64,000 nucleotides of DNA from an uncultured Eubacterium sp. (GTDB taxonomy: Bacteria; Bacillota; Clostridia; Lachnospirales; Lachnospiraceae): positions 78,651-142,650 of the forward strand of contig CAJUDA010000002.1 in NCBI GenBank assembly GCA_910584875.1, read 5' to 3'. Positions 8,301 through 15,963 of this stretch are shown one piece after another. The position numbers were made by a program, and so were the translations under genes. The notes under the pieces are model-generated. The model worked only from the letters and a program-made list of their open reading frames with translations. It was not told the DNA's origin and searched no databases. Position 1 is the first letter of the stretch, and each line of letters begins with the position of its first letter.

Positions 8301-10379
8301 AAACAGCCTTCTGCTGAGTTTCAACATATTATACGTGTTGCAGGTCTCGTTGTTTGTGTTCGTCCGCTCGCCATGGAGCACATCATCTGCACCGAAGTGC
8401 TCATTTTCACTGTTGCCGCCCGTCACATAGGTATGGCGGTCGATCACCATATCCCAGAAGCTCTCGGCGTACTGCAGATACTTTGCCTCACCTGTCACCT
8501 CATAGCGGCAGAGTGCTCCTAAAAATTTAGGAATCGTCGTATTGGCATGTTTATTATTCAGGCAGTTCACAGTCCCCTTCAGTACCGTATCAAAGAGAGC
8601 TGTCTCATCAAACTGGTGTGCTGCCTTTAAAAAGTCTTCTTTATTGGATGCATCTGTCACCTTGTATAACTGATACAGCGCATCGTTCATGCCGCCGTAT
8701 TCTATGGATAGCACGGTCTGCTGTGTCGCTGCCGACCAGCCATTGGCACGTTTGGCAATCCATGTGGCAAGCTTATTCGCCACCTGAAGCGCCTTCGTAT
8801 TACCTGCGATCTCATAGGCATCAGTCAGACCAGCGAGAATCTTGTGCATCGTATACCACGGCACCCATGCCTCTGATACGATATTTGCCCTGCCCGCTTC
8901 CACGTTGTCGAACTGAAGGTCTACATCATTTTTGAATGCATCGGTGGGAAGGGTCGCGCCAAAGAGATACCCTTCATATGCGGTACCTGCCGTCTTTTCC
9001 TGGCAGTCTGCCAGGGCATTTACCAGCTCATTTAAGCGCTCTGTCAGCTTATCCTTATCTGCCTGACTGAGTCCGGGGTTTACGATCCCCTGTGCTACCG
9101 CTGACATATAATGTCCCAGCGTGTGACCGCCGATCAGGGAATTTTCCCAGCCGCCGCCGTACCGCTCTTTGTTTTTCATATATGTGTTGACCGCAGCGTT
9201 GTCTTTGACACCGGACGCATACATCGCCGTCTCCCGGAAGCCCGCCAGCAGCCGGTCTGCATCCAGTTTCAGCAGATTTTCCACATCCATCTCCAACGCC
9301 TTGTCATAGTAGGCATCTGTGACTTCGACTGCCTCATGGTCAAAATATTCCGCTCCGGCCATCTCGTTGACTGCCTTTACCGTAACTTTGAACGTTTTTG
9401 TGAGTGTCTGGTCACCAAGCTTCAGTGTCGCTGTCAGTGTCACCTCTGCATCTTCCTCACCAGATGCCGGACGTGTCACCTTCGCCGCCGATCCGGTCGT
9501 GACTGTGATCACATCCGGGTTATCCGATGCCCAGGTGATCGTACTGTCATATTTTGATCCCTTCGACGGCAGATCGATATCTGACGTGACACCCGCCGTG
9601 CGGATCGTCAGGTCATCATAATCTGCCTGGAGCTTAGCACTGTCGCCGCCTTTTTTAATCGTGATATACGTCATATTGATACAGGCGGATGTACTGATAG
9701 CATTGAGTGTCAGCTCGCCATCGGTAACGGCAACCTCGCCTGTCACCACACCTCCGTTCGCTGAAACATTGATATTGGATGCGATCACCTTCTGATCACT
9801 TTTTCCATGATTCGCATACAGAGTCGGACTATTGGACACACTCCACGGATCCGTAAAACCAGCTTCGATCAGATAATCGCCGTTTTCCAGTTCAAATCTG
9901 TAGTTCAGGTTTCTTGGATTAACTTCATTTGCTTTGTTTTCAGGGAAACCTCCTTCAAACTGATTTTTCGTATATCGGTTTGACGCCAATTTAGAAGTCT
10001 TATCCCCACCAACTTGTTCATTGGGCCAGCTCCATTCCGTTTTAACTCCGCCACTTGGACGGTTCGGAGCATTTCCGTTATTTGATGTCTTTGTCTCTGT
10101 CTCATAAATCCCCCATTTGTATCCAGTCACGGCGTCTGCTCCATACGCCTGCTCGGTCACACTGTTGTGTGTCCCCAGCGGTCCATCCGCCGGAACTGTT
10201 TTGACATCCAGATCCCCACAGTCTACAGCATAGACAATCGTATTATCTTCCCTGTCTGCCGGAGTCCCTGCTGCCTTTGCCGTCAGCGGCGCCGCCACGG
10301 AAATCCCGGACGCTGCCATCAGCACGGCAAGGGTGGATGCCATCATTCTTCTCCCTGTCTGCAACCAGTTCTTTTTCAT
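5358..10379 (-). CDS. secreted GH127 beta-L-arabinofuranosidase with LamG and Big2 domains
   Basis: A 1673-residue exoenzyme. The start is the ATG with AAAGGAAG upstream; an in-frame longer form lacks this site. Order: signal peptide (1-36), malectin/CBM-like region (45-245), a degenerate bacterial Ig domain (250-335), the GH127 catalytic barrel (about 345-800), beta-rich middle, a LamG/concanavalin-like domain (about 1250-1460) and two lysine-rich Big2 domains at the C-terminus. Catalytic signature: NETC (about 677-680) and WCC (about 745-747). In the GH127 prototype HypBA1, a Glu and three Cys bind zinc and one Cys is the nucleophile. The role is release of beta-linked L-arabinofuranose from plant glycoproteins or arabinans outside the cell. 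No LPXTG or SLH anchor is seen; the basic Big2 tail may hold it to the wall. The divergent AraC-type gene is the likely regulator. Confidence 0.93.
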   Translation of the reverse strand: MKKNWLQTGRRMMASTLAVLMAASGISVAAPLTAKAAGTPADREDNTIVYAVDCGDLDVKTVPADGPLGTHNSVTEQAYGADAVTGYKWGIYETETKTSNNGNAPNRPSGGVKTEWSWPNEQVGGDKTSKLASNRYTKNQFEGGFPENKANEVNPRNLNYRFELENGDYLIEAGFTDPWSVSNSPTLYANHGKSDQKVIASNINVSANGGVVTGEVAVTDGELTLNAISTSACINMTYITIKKGGDSAKLQADYDDLTIRTAGVTSDIDLPSKGSKYDSTITWASDNPDVITVTTGSAAKVTRPASGEEDAEVTLTATLKLGDQTLTKTFKVTVKAVNEMAGAEYFDHEAVEVTDAYYDKALEMDVENLLKLDADRLLAGFRETAMYASGVKDNAAVNTYMKNKERYGGGWENSLIGGHTLGHYMSAVAQGIVNPGLSQADKDKLTERLNELVNALADCQEKTAGTAYEGYLFGATLPTDAFKNDVDLQFDNVEAGRANIVSEAWVPWYTMHKILAGLTDAYEIAGNTKALQVANKLATWIAKRANGWSAATQQTVLSIEYGGMNDALYQLYKVTDASNKEDFLKAAHQFDETALFDTVLKGTVNCLNNKHANTTIPKFLGALCRYEVTGEAKYLQYAESFWDMVIDRHTYVTGGNSENEHFGADDVLHGERTNTNNETCNTYNMLKLSRRLFVITGDKKYADYYENTLINAIMSSQNHETGMTMYFQPMATGYQKVFGTLDTNFWCCTGSGMENFTKLQDSIYFKKSGLVIVNQYLASKVTGDGYTITQTGELSKSDTMTFKVEGGNIGIRLKLRVPDWVKDGKAIVAFDGTEKEYKVQDGYITVPNEDIKNGAEFTVKLPMEVAAYNLPDSKDTYAFKYGPFVLSAKLGKSKQTTGSHGVAVTVPTSKAVTSDTIGIRNAETVEEYIKKINQNLVKAEGSMNFTLKGTNFSHPFTTHYNQDEENYGIYWTYYIDEEGRGSEEILAEKAAKRLERVEIDTMAQVGRGQYESRFSVNADGSQKDGLVESGTGSVGVDAPDLTRKANAGGSFGYKMIVSEGEDNYLLLTYAKADDGKSIRITVGDELIAEEVLDSAKAKVQNMTLAEADQAEYYQVLYKISANTIRNNVQNLQVYDAEGRAKTEKVITVTFAGKDQAESARLCKSVSLMRPYNTVNQLTKVEYNGKALTAVNGTYTITVPYSQNPSVKFSIQDSYGYVEIDGDAIDETQPKTLKTKGATTTFTVKVYAEDFKTYKTYKVVVKRDYTNLRLKESLVKSFTFEGKTDGAAAVQKAAVPSNVSGASYSYQNGAIGKAITMPGTYGLKLMDDTKALGESYTVSFWMNSKSTGSTVDPTLTAGKFSPEYWMNLTLDARIWSKNGDYIDTPASSAYTANKWQNVVVVVNGAKAGKKDGTVNGTLYVDGEAVSTGDVAKGIMTQSRSKMYFGVNAWDAYFSGALDEVLIFKKALSDAEVQAIASKSATASTILGTDKPYTPGIPNGIPNGKVAAKSVSVKAAGYTLKGNKITLKKGKKVTLKASVSPAKASQKVTFKSSKKKVATVSKKGVVKAKKPGTAKITVKTSNGKKKVITIKVVKKDKINKKLTLTKKSLKLKKGKTAQIKVKKMTAGTTSKLTYKSSKKKVAAVDKYGVIRAKKKGKATITVTCGKKKAKIKVRV

Positions 10380-10412
10380 CGCACTCTTCCTTTCTTTTTC
10401 TGTTTTCCTATT

Positions 10413-10426
10413 CAACATTAATGTTG
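10413..10426. promoter_or_regulatory. 14-bp perfect palindrome upstream of GH127
   Basis: CAACATTAATGTTG reads the same on both strands and lies 34 bases upstream of the arabinofuranosidase start codon, within the probable 5' leader. It could be an operator or a site for a catabolite regulator. No family-specific consensus was matched. Confidence 0.4.
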
Positions 10427-10480
10427 GATTTATTTTATCACGGTTATTTTTCACACACCATACTATTTGGTTCTGTTTGT

Positions 10481-10505
10481 TATGAAAATGTTTTATGAAA
10501 ATGTT
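10481..10505. promoter_or_regulatory. tandem direct repeats, candidate AraC-family binding sites
   Basis: TATGAAAATGTT occurs twice with a 13-base period between the divergent GH127 and araC-type genes. AraC-family proteins usually bind as dimers to direct repeats near the controlled promoter, so this is a plausible activator site for the GH127 gene about 100 bases away. It could also be a chance AT-rich duplication. Confidence 0.45.
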
Positions 10506-10526
10506 CGTTCAGGTGTGATTTTCCTC

Positions 10527-10555
10527 TTGCCTGTTTTTGGATTTTCCTGTAATAT
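10527..10555 (+). promoter_or_regulatory. promoter of the AraC-family regulator gene
   Basis: TTGCCT (10527-10532) and TAATAT (10550-10555) are separated by 17 bases, about 105 bases before the ATG. The direct repeats end 21 bases upstream of the -35 box, so the regulator may also control itself. Confidence 0.5.
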
Positions 10556-10661
10556 AAAGGGTATAGTAATTCAATTCAGCATAATCTATATTTAGGGCAG
10601 TGAAAAAGCAGGCCTTCAGACATTCTGTCCTGTTTTGGAAAAGGAGGTATAAAAAAGTTAT

Positions 10662-11525
10662 ATGGATACACTGAACTTTCACCTTGACCAACCCCTCCGG
10701 TTTAACTGGACAGGCAAGTTTATCGCTCCAGATGAGAACTGGGTGCATATGTCACGTATGTTAGAAGATTTTGAACTGATCCTTATGACAAAAGGGGATT
10801 TATACATTGCAGAAGACAACAAGGAATATGTTGTCCATGAGGGGGAATATATCATCCTGAGCCCCCCCTGTCACCAGCACGGCTTCCACCCGTCCCAGTG
10901 CACCTTTTACTGGACGCACTTTTCCTATCCCGGAAACCACAGCGATCTGCGCATCCCGGACGCAGTCTCTTCGCCCCTGCCAGCCGAAGAGACCCGGATC
11001 CTGCTACCGGTACAGGCAAAGGTACCCCGTATGGACCGGATGATCGTACTGCTCAAGCAGCTTCAGGACTGCAACCGCAACTACCGGAATATCAACCAGA
11101 ACAACTATACGGTAACCGGGATCCTGTGCGAACTATACAGCCAGCTCTACCTGTCCGGCGGCCGCATCACCATGAAAGGGGATAAACAGCAGCTCTATAC
11201 GGATATCGTGGATTATATCTCCTGGCGGGTCAGGGAACCGGTGAAGGTCAGCGAAGTCGCTGCCTATTTTGGATATAATGAGAAATATATCACGACCTTT
11301 TTTAAGAAATCTTCCGGCATCTCCCTGAAAGCCTATATCCTCGAGAGAAAAATGGAACTGGCAAAGGCACTGCTCACGGATACCAATCTGCCCGTCTCCC
11401 AGATCGGGTATGATATCGGATTTTCTGACAATCATAACTTCTCCAATGCCTTTAAGAAGATCACCGGTCAGAGTCCGTCAGATTATCGGAATACCTATGC
11501 GGAACGGATGCTGTTCCATCAGTAA
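10662..11525 (+). CDS. AraC-family transcriptional regulator with N-terminal cupin
   Basis: A 287-residue cytoplasmic regulator. Residues about 20-110 form an AraC-type cupin sensor (YVVHEGEYIILSPP). The C-terminal 100 residues carry the double helix-turn-helix, with VSEVAAYFGYNEKYITTFFK in the first helix pair and IGYDIGFSDNHNFSNAFKK in the second. It is divergent from the GH127 gene, which strongly suggests it senses arabinose or arabino-oligosaccharides and activates that gene; the ligand is inferred. An AAGGAGG motif is 14 bases before the ATG, longer than the usual spacing. Confidence 0.9.
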   Translation: MDTLNFHLDQPLRFNWTGKFIAPDENWVHMSRMLEDFELILMTKGDLYIAEDNKEYVVHEGEYIILSPPCHQHGFHPSQCTFYWTHFSYPGNHSDLRIPDAVSSPLPAEETRILLPVQAKVPRMDRMIVLLKQLQDCNRNYRNINQNNYTVTGILCELYSQLYLSGGRITMKGDKQQLYTDIVDYISWRVREPVKVSEVAAYFGYNEKYITTFFKKSSGISLKAYILERKMELAKALLTDTNLPVSQIGYDIGFSDNHNFSNAFKKITGQSPSDYRNTYAERMLFHQ

Positions 11526-11571
11526 TTTTACCAATATTGCCACAAACGCAGTTCCCTCTATGTTATGTGTT

Positions 11572-11590
11572 ATAAGTATGGTATACTTAT
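11572..11590. promoter_or_regulatory. inverted repeat in the promoter region of the 11671 gene
   Basis: ATAAGTAT and ATACTTAT are exact reverse complements separated by 3 bases, about 80 bases before the next start codon and overlapping TATACT, a possible -10 box. This may be an operator at the promoter. No regulator is identified. Confidence 0.4.
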
Positions 11591-11670
11591 TATATGGAAT
11601 GAAGGGGGTGGTCTGACAAAGATATGTTTTGATGCAGAAACAGTATAGTAGTTTTGAAAAGGAGAGTAGA

Positions 11671-12471
11671 ATGAAAAGCAAGAAAACCTATATTGTAGTA
11701 GTGATACTGGGCTTAGGTCTCATATGTTCCTCTATTTGCTGCTATTTCATAAACAAAAATCAGAGTAATGCTTCTGCGGATGTCCAGCTTAAGGGTCTGG
11801 AGCTTAAGGGTCTGGAACTTACCCGGAGCAGACTTTACCTGATCAAAGGGAAACAGTATAATCTTGATTTCCAGCCAGATCAGTATAAGAACCTCATTCT
11901 GTATCCCGATCAGAGAGAACTTCAGGACGTTTTGCGGGACAATATAAAATGGAGCAGCTCCGACAAAGCAGTGGTAGTAGACCAGGATGGTATCGTAACG
12001 GCAATTTGTCCGGGAAACGCAGTGATATCGGCTGATCTGGCTGACAGAACATATCGTTGTGAAGTCCATGTGTTGTCAAATGATACGGACGAAATTCCCA
12101 TTTCCTATCATAACAAATTGTTTTCGGAGAAATTGTTTCACAAAATAGAGAAAATGGAAGTAAGATCACCATCGACCAAAGAGATACAGGATCCTTTCCT
12201 TATATCCAGCATCTACTCCTATTTGGCTGCTTTGGATCTTGAATTAGATGAAGTGGTTACAAGTCCGGATTCGATCCGTATGGGAGGCAGTACTCTTATT
12301 TTACATTTAAAGGGTGGAGAGAAAATGGGCGTTATACTGGGGGGAGGATTGAACATCGGTTATGACAAAAAGTATTATGATGGTTCCTATGGAAAAGAAT
12401 CCGGTTATGGCAATGGTGTTGATCTCGCATGGGAGATAGAAAAACTGCTTTTTCAGCAGGGCAAAAAATAA
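11671..12471 (+). CDS. secreted or membrane-anchored Big2-like protein, function unknown
   Basis: A 266-residue protein begins with a basic N-terminus and one hydrophobic segment (residues about 6-26), so it is exported and probably anchored. Residues about 50-135 look like a Big2 Ig-type domain, with the usual IKWSSSDKAVVVDQDGIVTA motif. The C-terminal 130 residues were not recognised. The start chosen has GGAGAG 5 bases upstream; a longer in-frame start lacks one. An exact 15-bp tandem duplication at 11786-11815 repeats the residues KGLEL. The gene begins an AT-richer, decayed region. Confidence 0.65.
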   Translation: MKSKKTYIVVVILGLGLICSSICCYFINKNQSNASADVQLKGLELKGLELTRSRLYLIKGKQYNLDFQPDQYKNLILYPDQRELQDVLRDNIKWSSSDKAVVVDQDGIVTAICPGNAVISADLADRTYRCEVHVLSNDTDEIPISYHNKLFSEKLFHKIEKMEVRSPSTKEIQDPFLISSIYSYLAALDLELDEVVTSPDSIRMGGSTLILHLKGGEKMGVILGGGLNIGYDKKYYDGSYGKESGYGNGVDLAWEIEKLLFQQGKK

Positions 12472-12573
12472 AGAAAGCGAATTATGCCATTGATATGATT
12501 AAAGTGGATGGACTAGAACCATTGGTTGATACCAGATAAGGATAATTTTTTTGAGTCAAGCATATTGAAAAAA

Positions 12574-12888
12574 CTATTCTAATAAACTTTCATAATCCTG
12601 CAGATCATGATAAATGGCATCAACAAAAACTACGTCATCCTGTATTCGATAAAGCATAAAGTAACGGTGGCGTTTGAAATGTATTGTCCGATATCCAAGA
12701 CTATGGAGTCTAGGATCTTCGCATAGCTTTAATCCACCAGCCACGTGGGAAAGCCTATATTTTGTTTCCTCCGCATCATCCATTATGCCTAGTGCTGCTT
12801 GAGTATTCTCATATTTAAAAAGAACATATTCGATAATATGGTCAAGCTGTGCTTTGGCTGGAATAGTCAAAATCACCTCATAATCCAT
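12574..12888 (-). CDS. RelE/ParE-family toxin
   Basis: The 104-residue product has the RelE/ParE layout: an N-terminal strand and helix (MDYEVILTIPAKAQLDHIIE) and C-terminal strands with RTIHFKRHRYFMLYRI. Family members are mRNA interferases or gyrase inhibitors held inactive by a partner antitoxin. It overlaps the end of the upstream antitoxin gene by 11 bases, the standard operon layout. A TTG at 12909, preceded by GGAGGAGG, would add 7 residues and cannot be excluded. The toxin may be active or decayed; the frame is intact. Confidence 0.8.
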   Translation of the reverse strand: MDYEVILTIPAKAQLDHIIEYVLFKYENTQAALGIMDDAEETKYRLSHVAGGLKLCEDPRLHSLGYRTIHFKRHRYFMLYRIQDDVVFVDAIYHDLQDYESLLE

Positions 12889-13138
12889 ACTTTGCTCTGA
12901 TTTCCGCAAGCGCCTCCTCCATTTCCTGACATTTCCCTTCTGCTGCTTGCTGTCTTGAAATTTCTAAGTCCCTATAAATATCTTCCCGTGATTTTGGCGG
13001 CAACAATCTACCAACAGCTTCGTCAGCCGTTTCAAGTTCACGACGCTTGGAAAGTTTCTTCGTAAAATTCTGAATTTTAATTAAATCAGTTTCTGGCAGA
13101 GTCTGCATCATAGAGATTGTATTTTTGAGAGTGCTCAT
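12878..13138 (-). CDS. antitoxin partner of the RelE/ParE-type toxin
   Basis: An 86-residue acidic, helix-rich protein ending a few codons into the toxin gene. The N-terminus (MSTLKNTISMMQTLPETDLI) and the central basic segment (KKLSKRRE) resemble Clostridial antitoxins that pair with RelE/ParE toxins. A GGAGGAGA motif precedes the ATG. By inference it neutralises the toxin and represses the shared promoter. The family is assigned mainly by gene pairing. Confidence 0.7.
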   Translation of the reverse strand: MSTLKNTISMMQTLPETDLIKIQNFTKKLSKRRELETADEAVGRLLPPKSREDIYRDLEISRQQAAEGKCQEMEEALAEIRAKYGL

Positions 13139-13276
13139 TTTAATCTCCTCCTCTCAGATTTAAAACATTTATCATAGATGAATGTTGGTATGCGCAACTT
13201 CATTTAATTTTATTATAACATCTTATGAGTTAAATATAAACAGTATTATAAGAAAAATCTGGTTATAGATTTTCCC

Positions 13277-13483
13277 TTACTCAAAATATACTTTCACATT
13301 CCGTTCCTTTAACTTACGGACAGTTGTAAGAGTATCTACCGTGTTACGGGCAAAGCGGCTGATTGACTTAGTAAGGATTAGGTCAATCTTGCCAGCCAGT
13401 ACATCTGCTACCATCTGATTAAATCCATCACGTTTTCTGGTATTTGTGCCGGATTGATTTTGCCCCGCAGAGGGAGAGTTCAA
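13277..13483 (-). pseudogene. serine recombinase (resolvase) fragment
   Basis: The 68-codon frame holds only the middle of a resolvase N-terminal domain: SGTNTRKRDGFNQM, then LTKSISRFARNTVDTL. This is typical of the large serine recombinases of conjugative transposons. The catalytic-serine N-terminus and everything beyond the catalytic domain are missing. It is a remnant of a mobile element and shows that the surrounding island has suffered insertion and deletion. Confidence 0.85.
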
Positions 13484-13570
13484 ATCGATAATTCTTGGGA
13501 CTGCACAGTGGAAATATTCATGTTTTTGTGGTATTCTGAATTTATCAAATCGGGATTGGAGGTAAATTAA

Positions 13571-13963
13571 ATGAAATATAAAGTAAAAGTAACTGTATTA
13601 GATAAAAAATTATATCCAGAATTACAGCAACAATATTGTGCAAACCCTGCTTCAGGTGCTTGCCCCTGTTACAATGTAGGAGATGAATTTGTTTTTTATC
13701 GTGACGATGAACGTGATGACTTCTGGCACATGGGTTTAAACACACTGGTAAAAACCAATGGCAATCCAGATACTGTTGCAGGCGGTCCGAAAATGCCGTT
13801 TTGTTCCGAAGCGTGGGACTCTGTTTCTCGTTATATTTATACAGGTTTACAGGGTGGCTCTATCATGAAAGGCTGGATGAAGAACGAGAATGAAATGATT
13901 ACCTGTTGTTCAGATGGTACACGTCCAGTGATTTTCAAAATTGAAAGAGTTGACTACGAATAA
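13571..13963 (+). CDS. TIGR04076-family protein
   Basis: A complete 130-residue protein with a TTGGAGG ribosome binding site. The N-terminus (MKYKVKVTVLDKKLYPELQQQYC) and the cysteine motif GACPCYNVGDEF match the TIGR04076 family of small Clostridial proteins, whose function is unknown. Conserved Cys residues hint at metal or redox chemistry, but that is only inference. It is isolated in the decayed island between the resolvase fragment and a broken surface gene, and its codon usage is more AT-rich than neighbours, which fits horizontal transfer. Confidence 0.8.
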   Translation: MKYKVKVTVLDKKLYPELQQQYCANPASGACPCYNVGDEFVFYRDDERDDFWHMGLNTLVKTNGNPDTVAGGPKMPFCSEAWDSVSRYIYTGLQGGSIMKGWMKNENEMITCCSDGTRPVIFKIERVDYE

Positions 13964-13990
13964 CATACTGACAACTTCCAGTGTGTCCCT

Positions 13991-14034
13991 AAAACGCATA
14001 TCTATCTAACATATGTTCGCCGAATATGCGTTTT
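13991..14034 (+). terminator. inverted repeat with T-run after the TIGR04076 gene
   Basis: AAAACGCATAT and ATATGCGTTTT are perfect 11-bp arms with a 22-base spacer. The right arm runs into TTTTTCTTTG, so on the plus strand it can act as an intrinsic terminator for the gene ending at 13963. The stop codon of the broken surface protein lies inside the left arm, so this is also a junction between unrelated segments. Confidence 0.55.
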
Positions 14035-15753
14035 TCTTTGTGCAACACTCTTAGCCATGGCACCCTTGAATACATTGTTTCCAAGCTTTGTTACATTGTA
14101 CTTGTAACCCTTGATGGTTGCCGTTACCGGAATGGACAGGCTTCCTGCCTTCTTACCGGACTTAGACAGTGCGGTTACCGTCAATGTACCAGCCTTCTTA
14201 GCCGTAGCAGCCTTTGATACCTTGTATACCAACTTGCCAGAGGTAAGCTTAGCTCCCTTCTTAGCCGGAGCTTCCGTGGTTGGGGTATCTGTAGCCGGTT
14301 CTTCCGTGGTTGGGGTGTCTGTAGTCGGTTCTTCCGTAGTTGGCTTCTTATATACCTCGTAAACAGGTGTCAGAATAATATGCTTATCCTCCGTACGGAT
14401 TGTATTGCCTGCCGCAAAGCTGTTGCCGGCTGCATCTTTCCATTCCTTAAAGGTAAAGCCTGTTACAGGCTCTCCTGCTCTTACGGTATACTCAAACTTC
14501 CTGTTATCCGAGCCGATCTCATAAACAGTATCTCTTTCCGTGCCCAGGACGGAGCCGTCCTTTTTCAGATAATCCAGTTGTCCCTGTTTTTCATACACAC
14601 AATAAATATCCAGACCGTCAAGAGACACCGTTACATTGTCGCCTGCTGCAAGCACATCATCTGCTGATGAAACAATGGCATCCTCCTTCAGCACATATCC
14701 AACAAAGGTATTATCTCCTCCTGCGTTATATGCAGCCAGACCGCTTTCCTTTTTATTCTCATTATTGTAAAAGGTAACGGCAGCTCTGTAATCCGAGTCG
14801 GCGTCATATGTATGATAGCTGATATAAGCTGTCTTTTTATATATGGCATACAAGGTAATATCCTTTGTGCCCGCCTCAAGCGTTTCAAGCCCCTCTGTTG
14901 CGTCCGGATTCGTATTCCAGCCGATAAACTCGTATCCCGGCCGGTCAGCGGTCAGACTTAAGTCCACTGCCTCTCCAGCCAGACAGGTAATCTTAGAATA
15001 AGTCTCTGACATGCCTGTCCCGCCATTGGTTTTATAATCATAAGTGACATTACACCCCTCTGCAAATACCAAAGGATGTGCGGACATATTGGCAGGAGCA
15101 TTTTTATCATACTGAATTACCCAGCCCTTCTCTGCCGCAAAAAAGTGGGTCCGTACAAAATTCCATGTATCCTCCTCTTGGTCTGATGTGGTACGGATAT
15201 TTTCTTCCGGAACATAGGCGGCGGCTGCTCCCTTGACATAATTTTGTGTATCAAAGACCATACAGCCCTCTAGCCAGTCCGTATCATCTGTCCACGAGGA
15301 ACTTGATTGTGGGGAAATGCAGACTTCTTTGCCCGGATATACATAATACACGCTTCCATCTGATTTCAGACGTGTCGGCTCCAGCATATACCCGCTTCCA
15401 CTGCTGCTTTTCGGATTGATATTCATATTCCCGAGTCCGCCGTTCTCCAAGCGGCATGTAAATTCACCCGCCGGGTCTTTCCCCACACAAAAACTCGACG
15501 GAACATTATCCCCATAGATATTCCAGCCTCCATTGTCATATATCTCCATGCTGCTATCAATCGTTATAGCAGTTTTGCTTCCAGTATAAGCCAGTCCGTT
15601 CCTGGTATTATCATGTATTTGAAGATGTACTTGGCTCACTAAATTTCCATCCGTTATCAGACCATCCTTACAGTTATAGATTTCCAACAGACGAGGGCCG
15701 GCTAATTGATTATGGATCTGAACCCCTGTCTCTTTACAATCATATACATGCAG
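14002..15753 (-). pseudogene. cell-surface beta-helix/InlB-repeat protein, broken at both ends
   Basis: The frame opens in the middle of right-handed beta-helix repeats (LHVYDCKETG, LLEIYNCKDG, VHLQIHDN) with no signal peptide and no start codon with a ribosome binding site; just upstream is AT-rich DNA with stops. It continues through an InlB B-repeat/Flg_new-type domain (PGYEFIGWNTNPDATEG), further beta-rich domains, a TTEEP repeat linker and a C-terminal segment (VTKLGNNVFKGA) that normally begins an LRR_5 domain. After that the frame runs into a hairpin and stops. It was probably a wall-bound adhesin and now lacks both export signal and C-terminal repeats. Confidence 0.75.
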
Positions 15754-15816
15754 ATATTTTTTTAAATTTTTTTAAAATATTTTCCCCCTTTTTTACCATA
15801 AGTTTTTAGCTTTTCA

Positions 15817-15860
15817 GGCAAAATCAGTATAAAAGTAGTGATTTTCATACCGATTTTGCC
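15817..15860. promoter_or_regulatory. hairpin upstream of the subtilase promoter
   Basis: GGCAAAATCAGTAT and ATACCGATTTTGCC pair over 13 of 14 positions with a 16-base spacer, 45 bases upstream of the subtilase -35 box. No T-run follows on either strand, so an operator or a remnant of the truncated neighbour is more likely than a terminator. Confidence 0.35.
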
Positions 15861-15904
15861 AAAAAATTACCAAAATATCCAAAAATTTAAAAACTTTGTG
15901 AAAT

Positions 15905-15933
15905 TTGTAAAATTTTGATAAATATGGTATAAT
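15905..15933 (+). promoter_or_regulatory. extended -10 promoter of the subtilase gene
   Basis: TTGTAA (15905-15910), 17 bases, then TATAAT (15928-15933), with TG one base upstream of the -10 box as in extended -10 promoters. It lies 30 bases before the start codon in a very AT-rich stretch. Confidence 0.65.
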
Positions 15934-15963
15934 AATTTAAAAAAATAAAGGAGGAGATCTATT

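Noticed and set aside
12472..12573. Short frame ending VDGLEPLVDTR after the Big2 gene
   Set aside because: It has no start signal and no recognised relative; it may be a remnant but cannot be supported.
13991..14034. Inverted repeat as the terminal repeat of an insertion sequence
   Set aside because: Only one pair is found, no target duplication or transposase accompanies it, and the T-run fits a terminator better.
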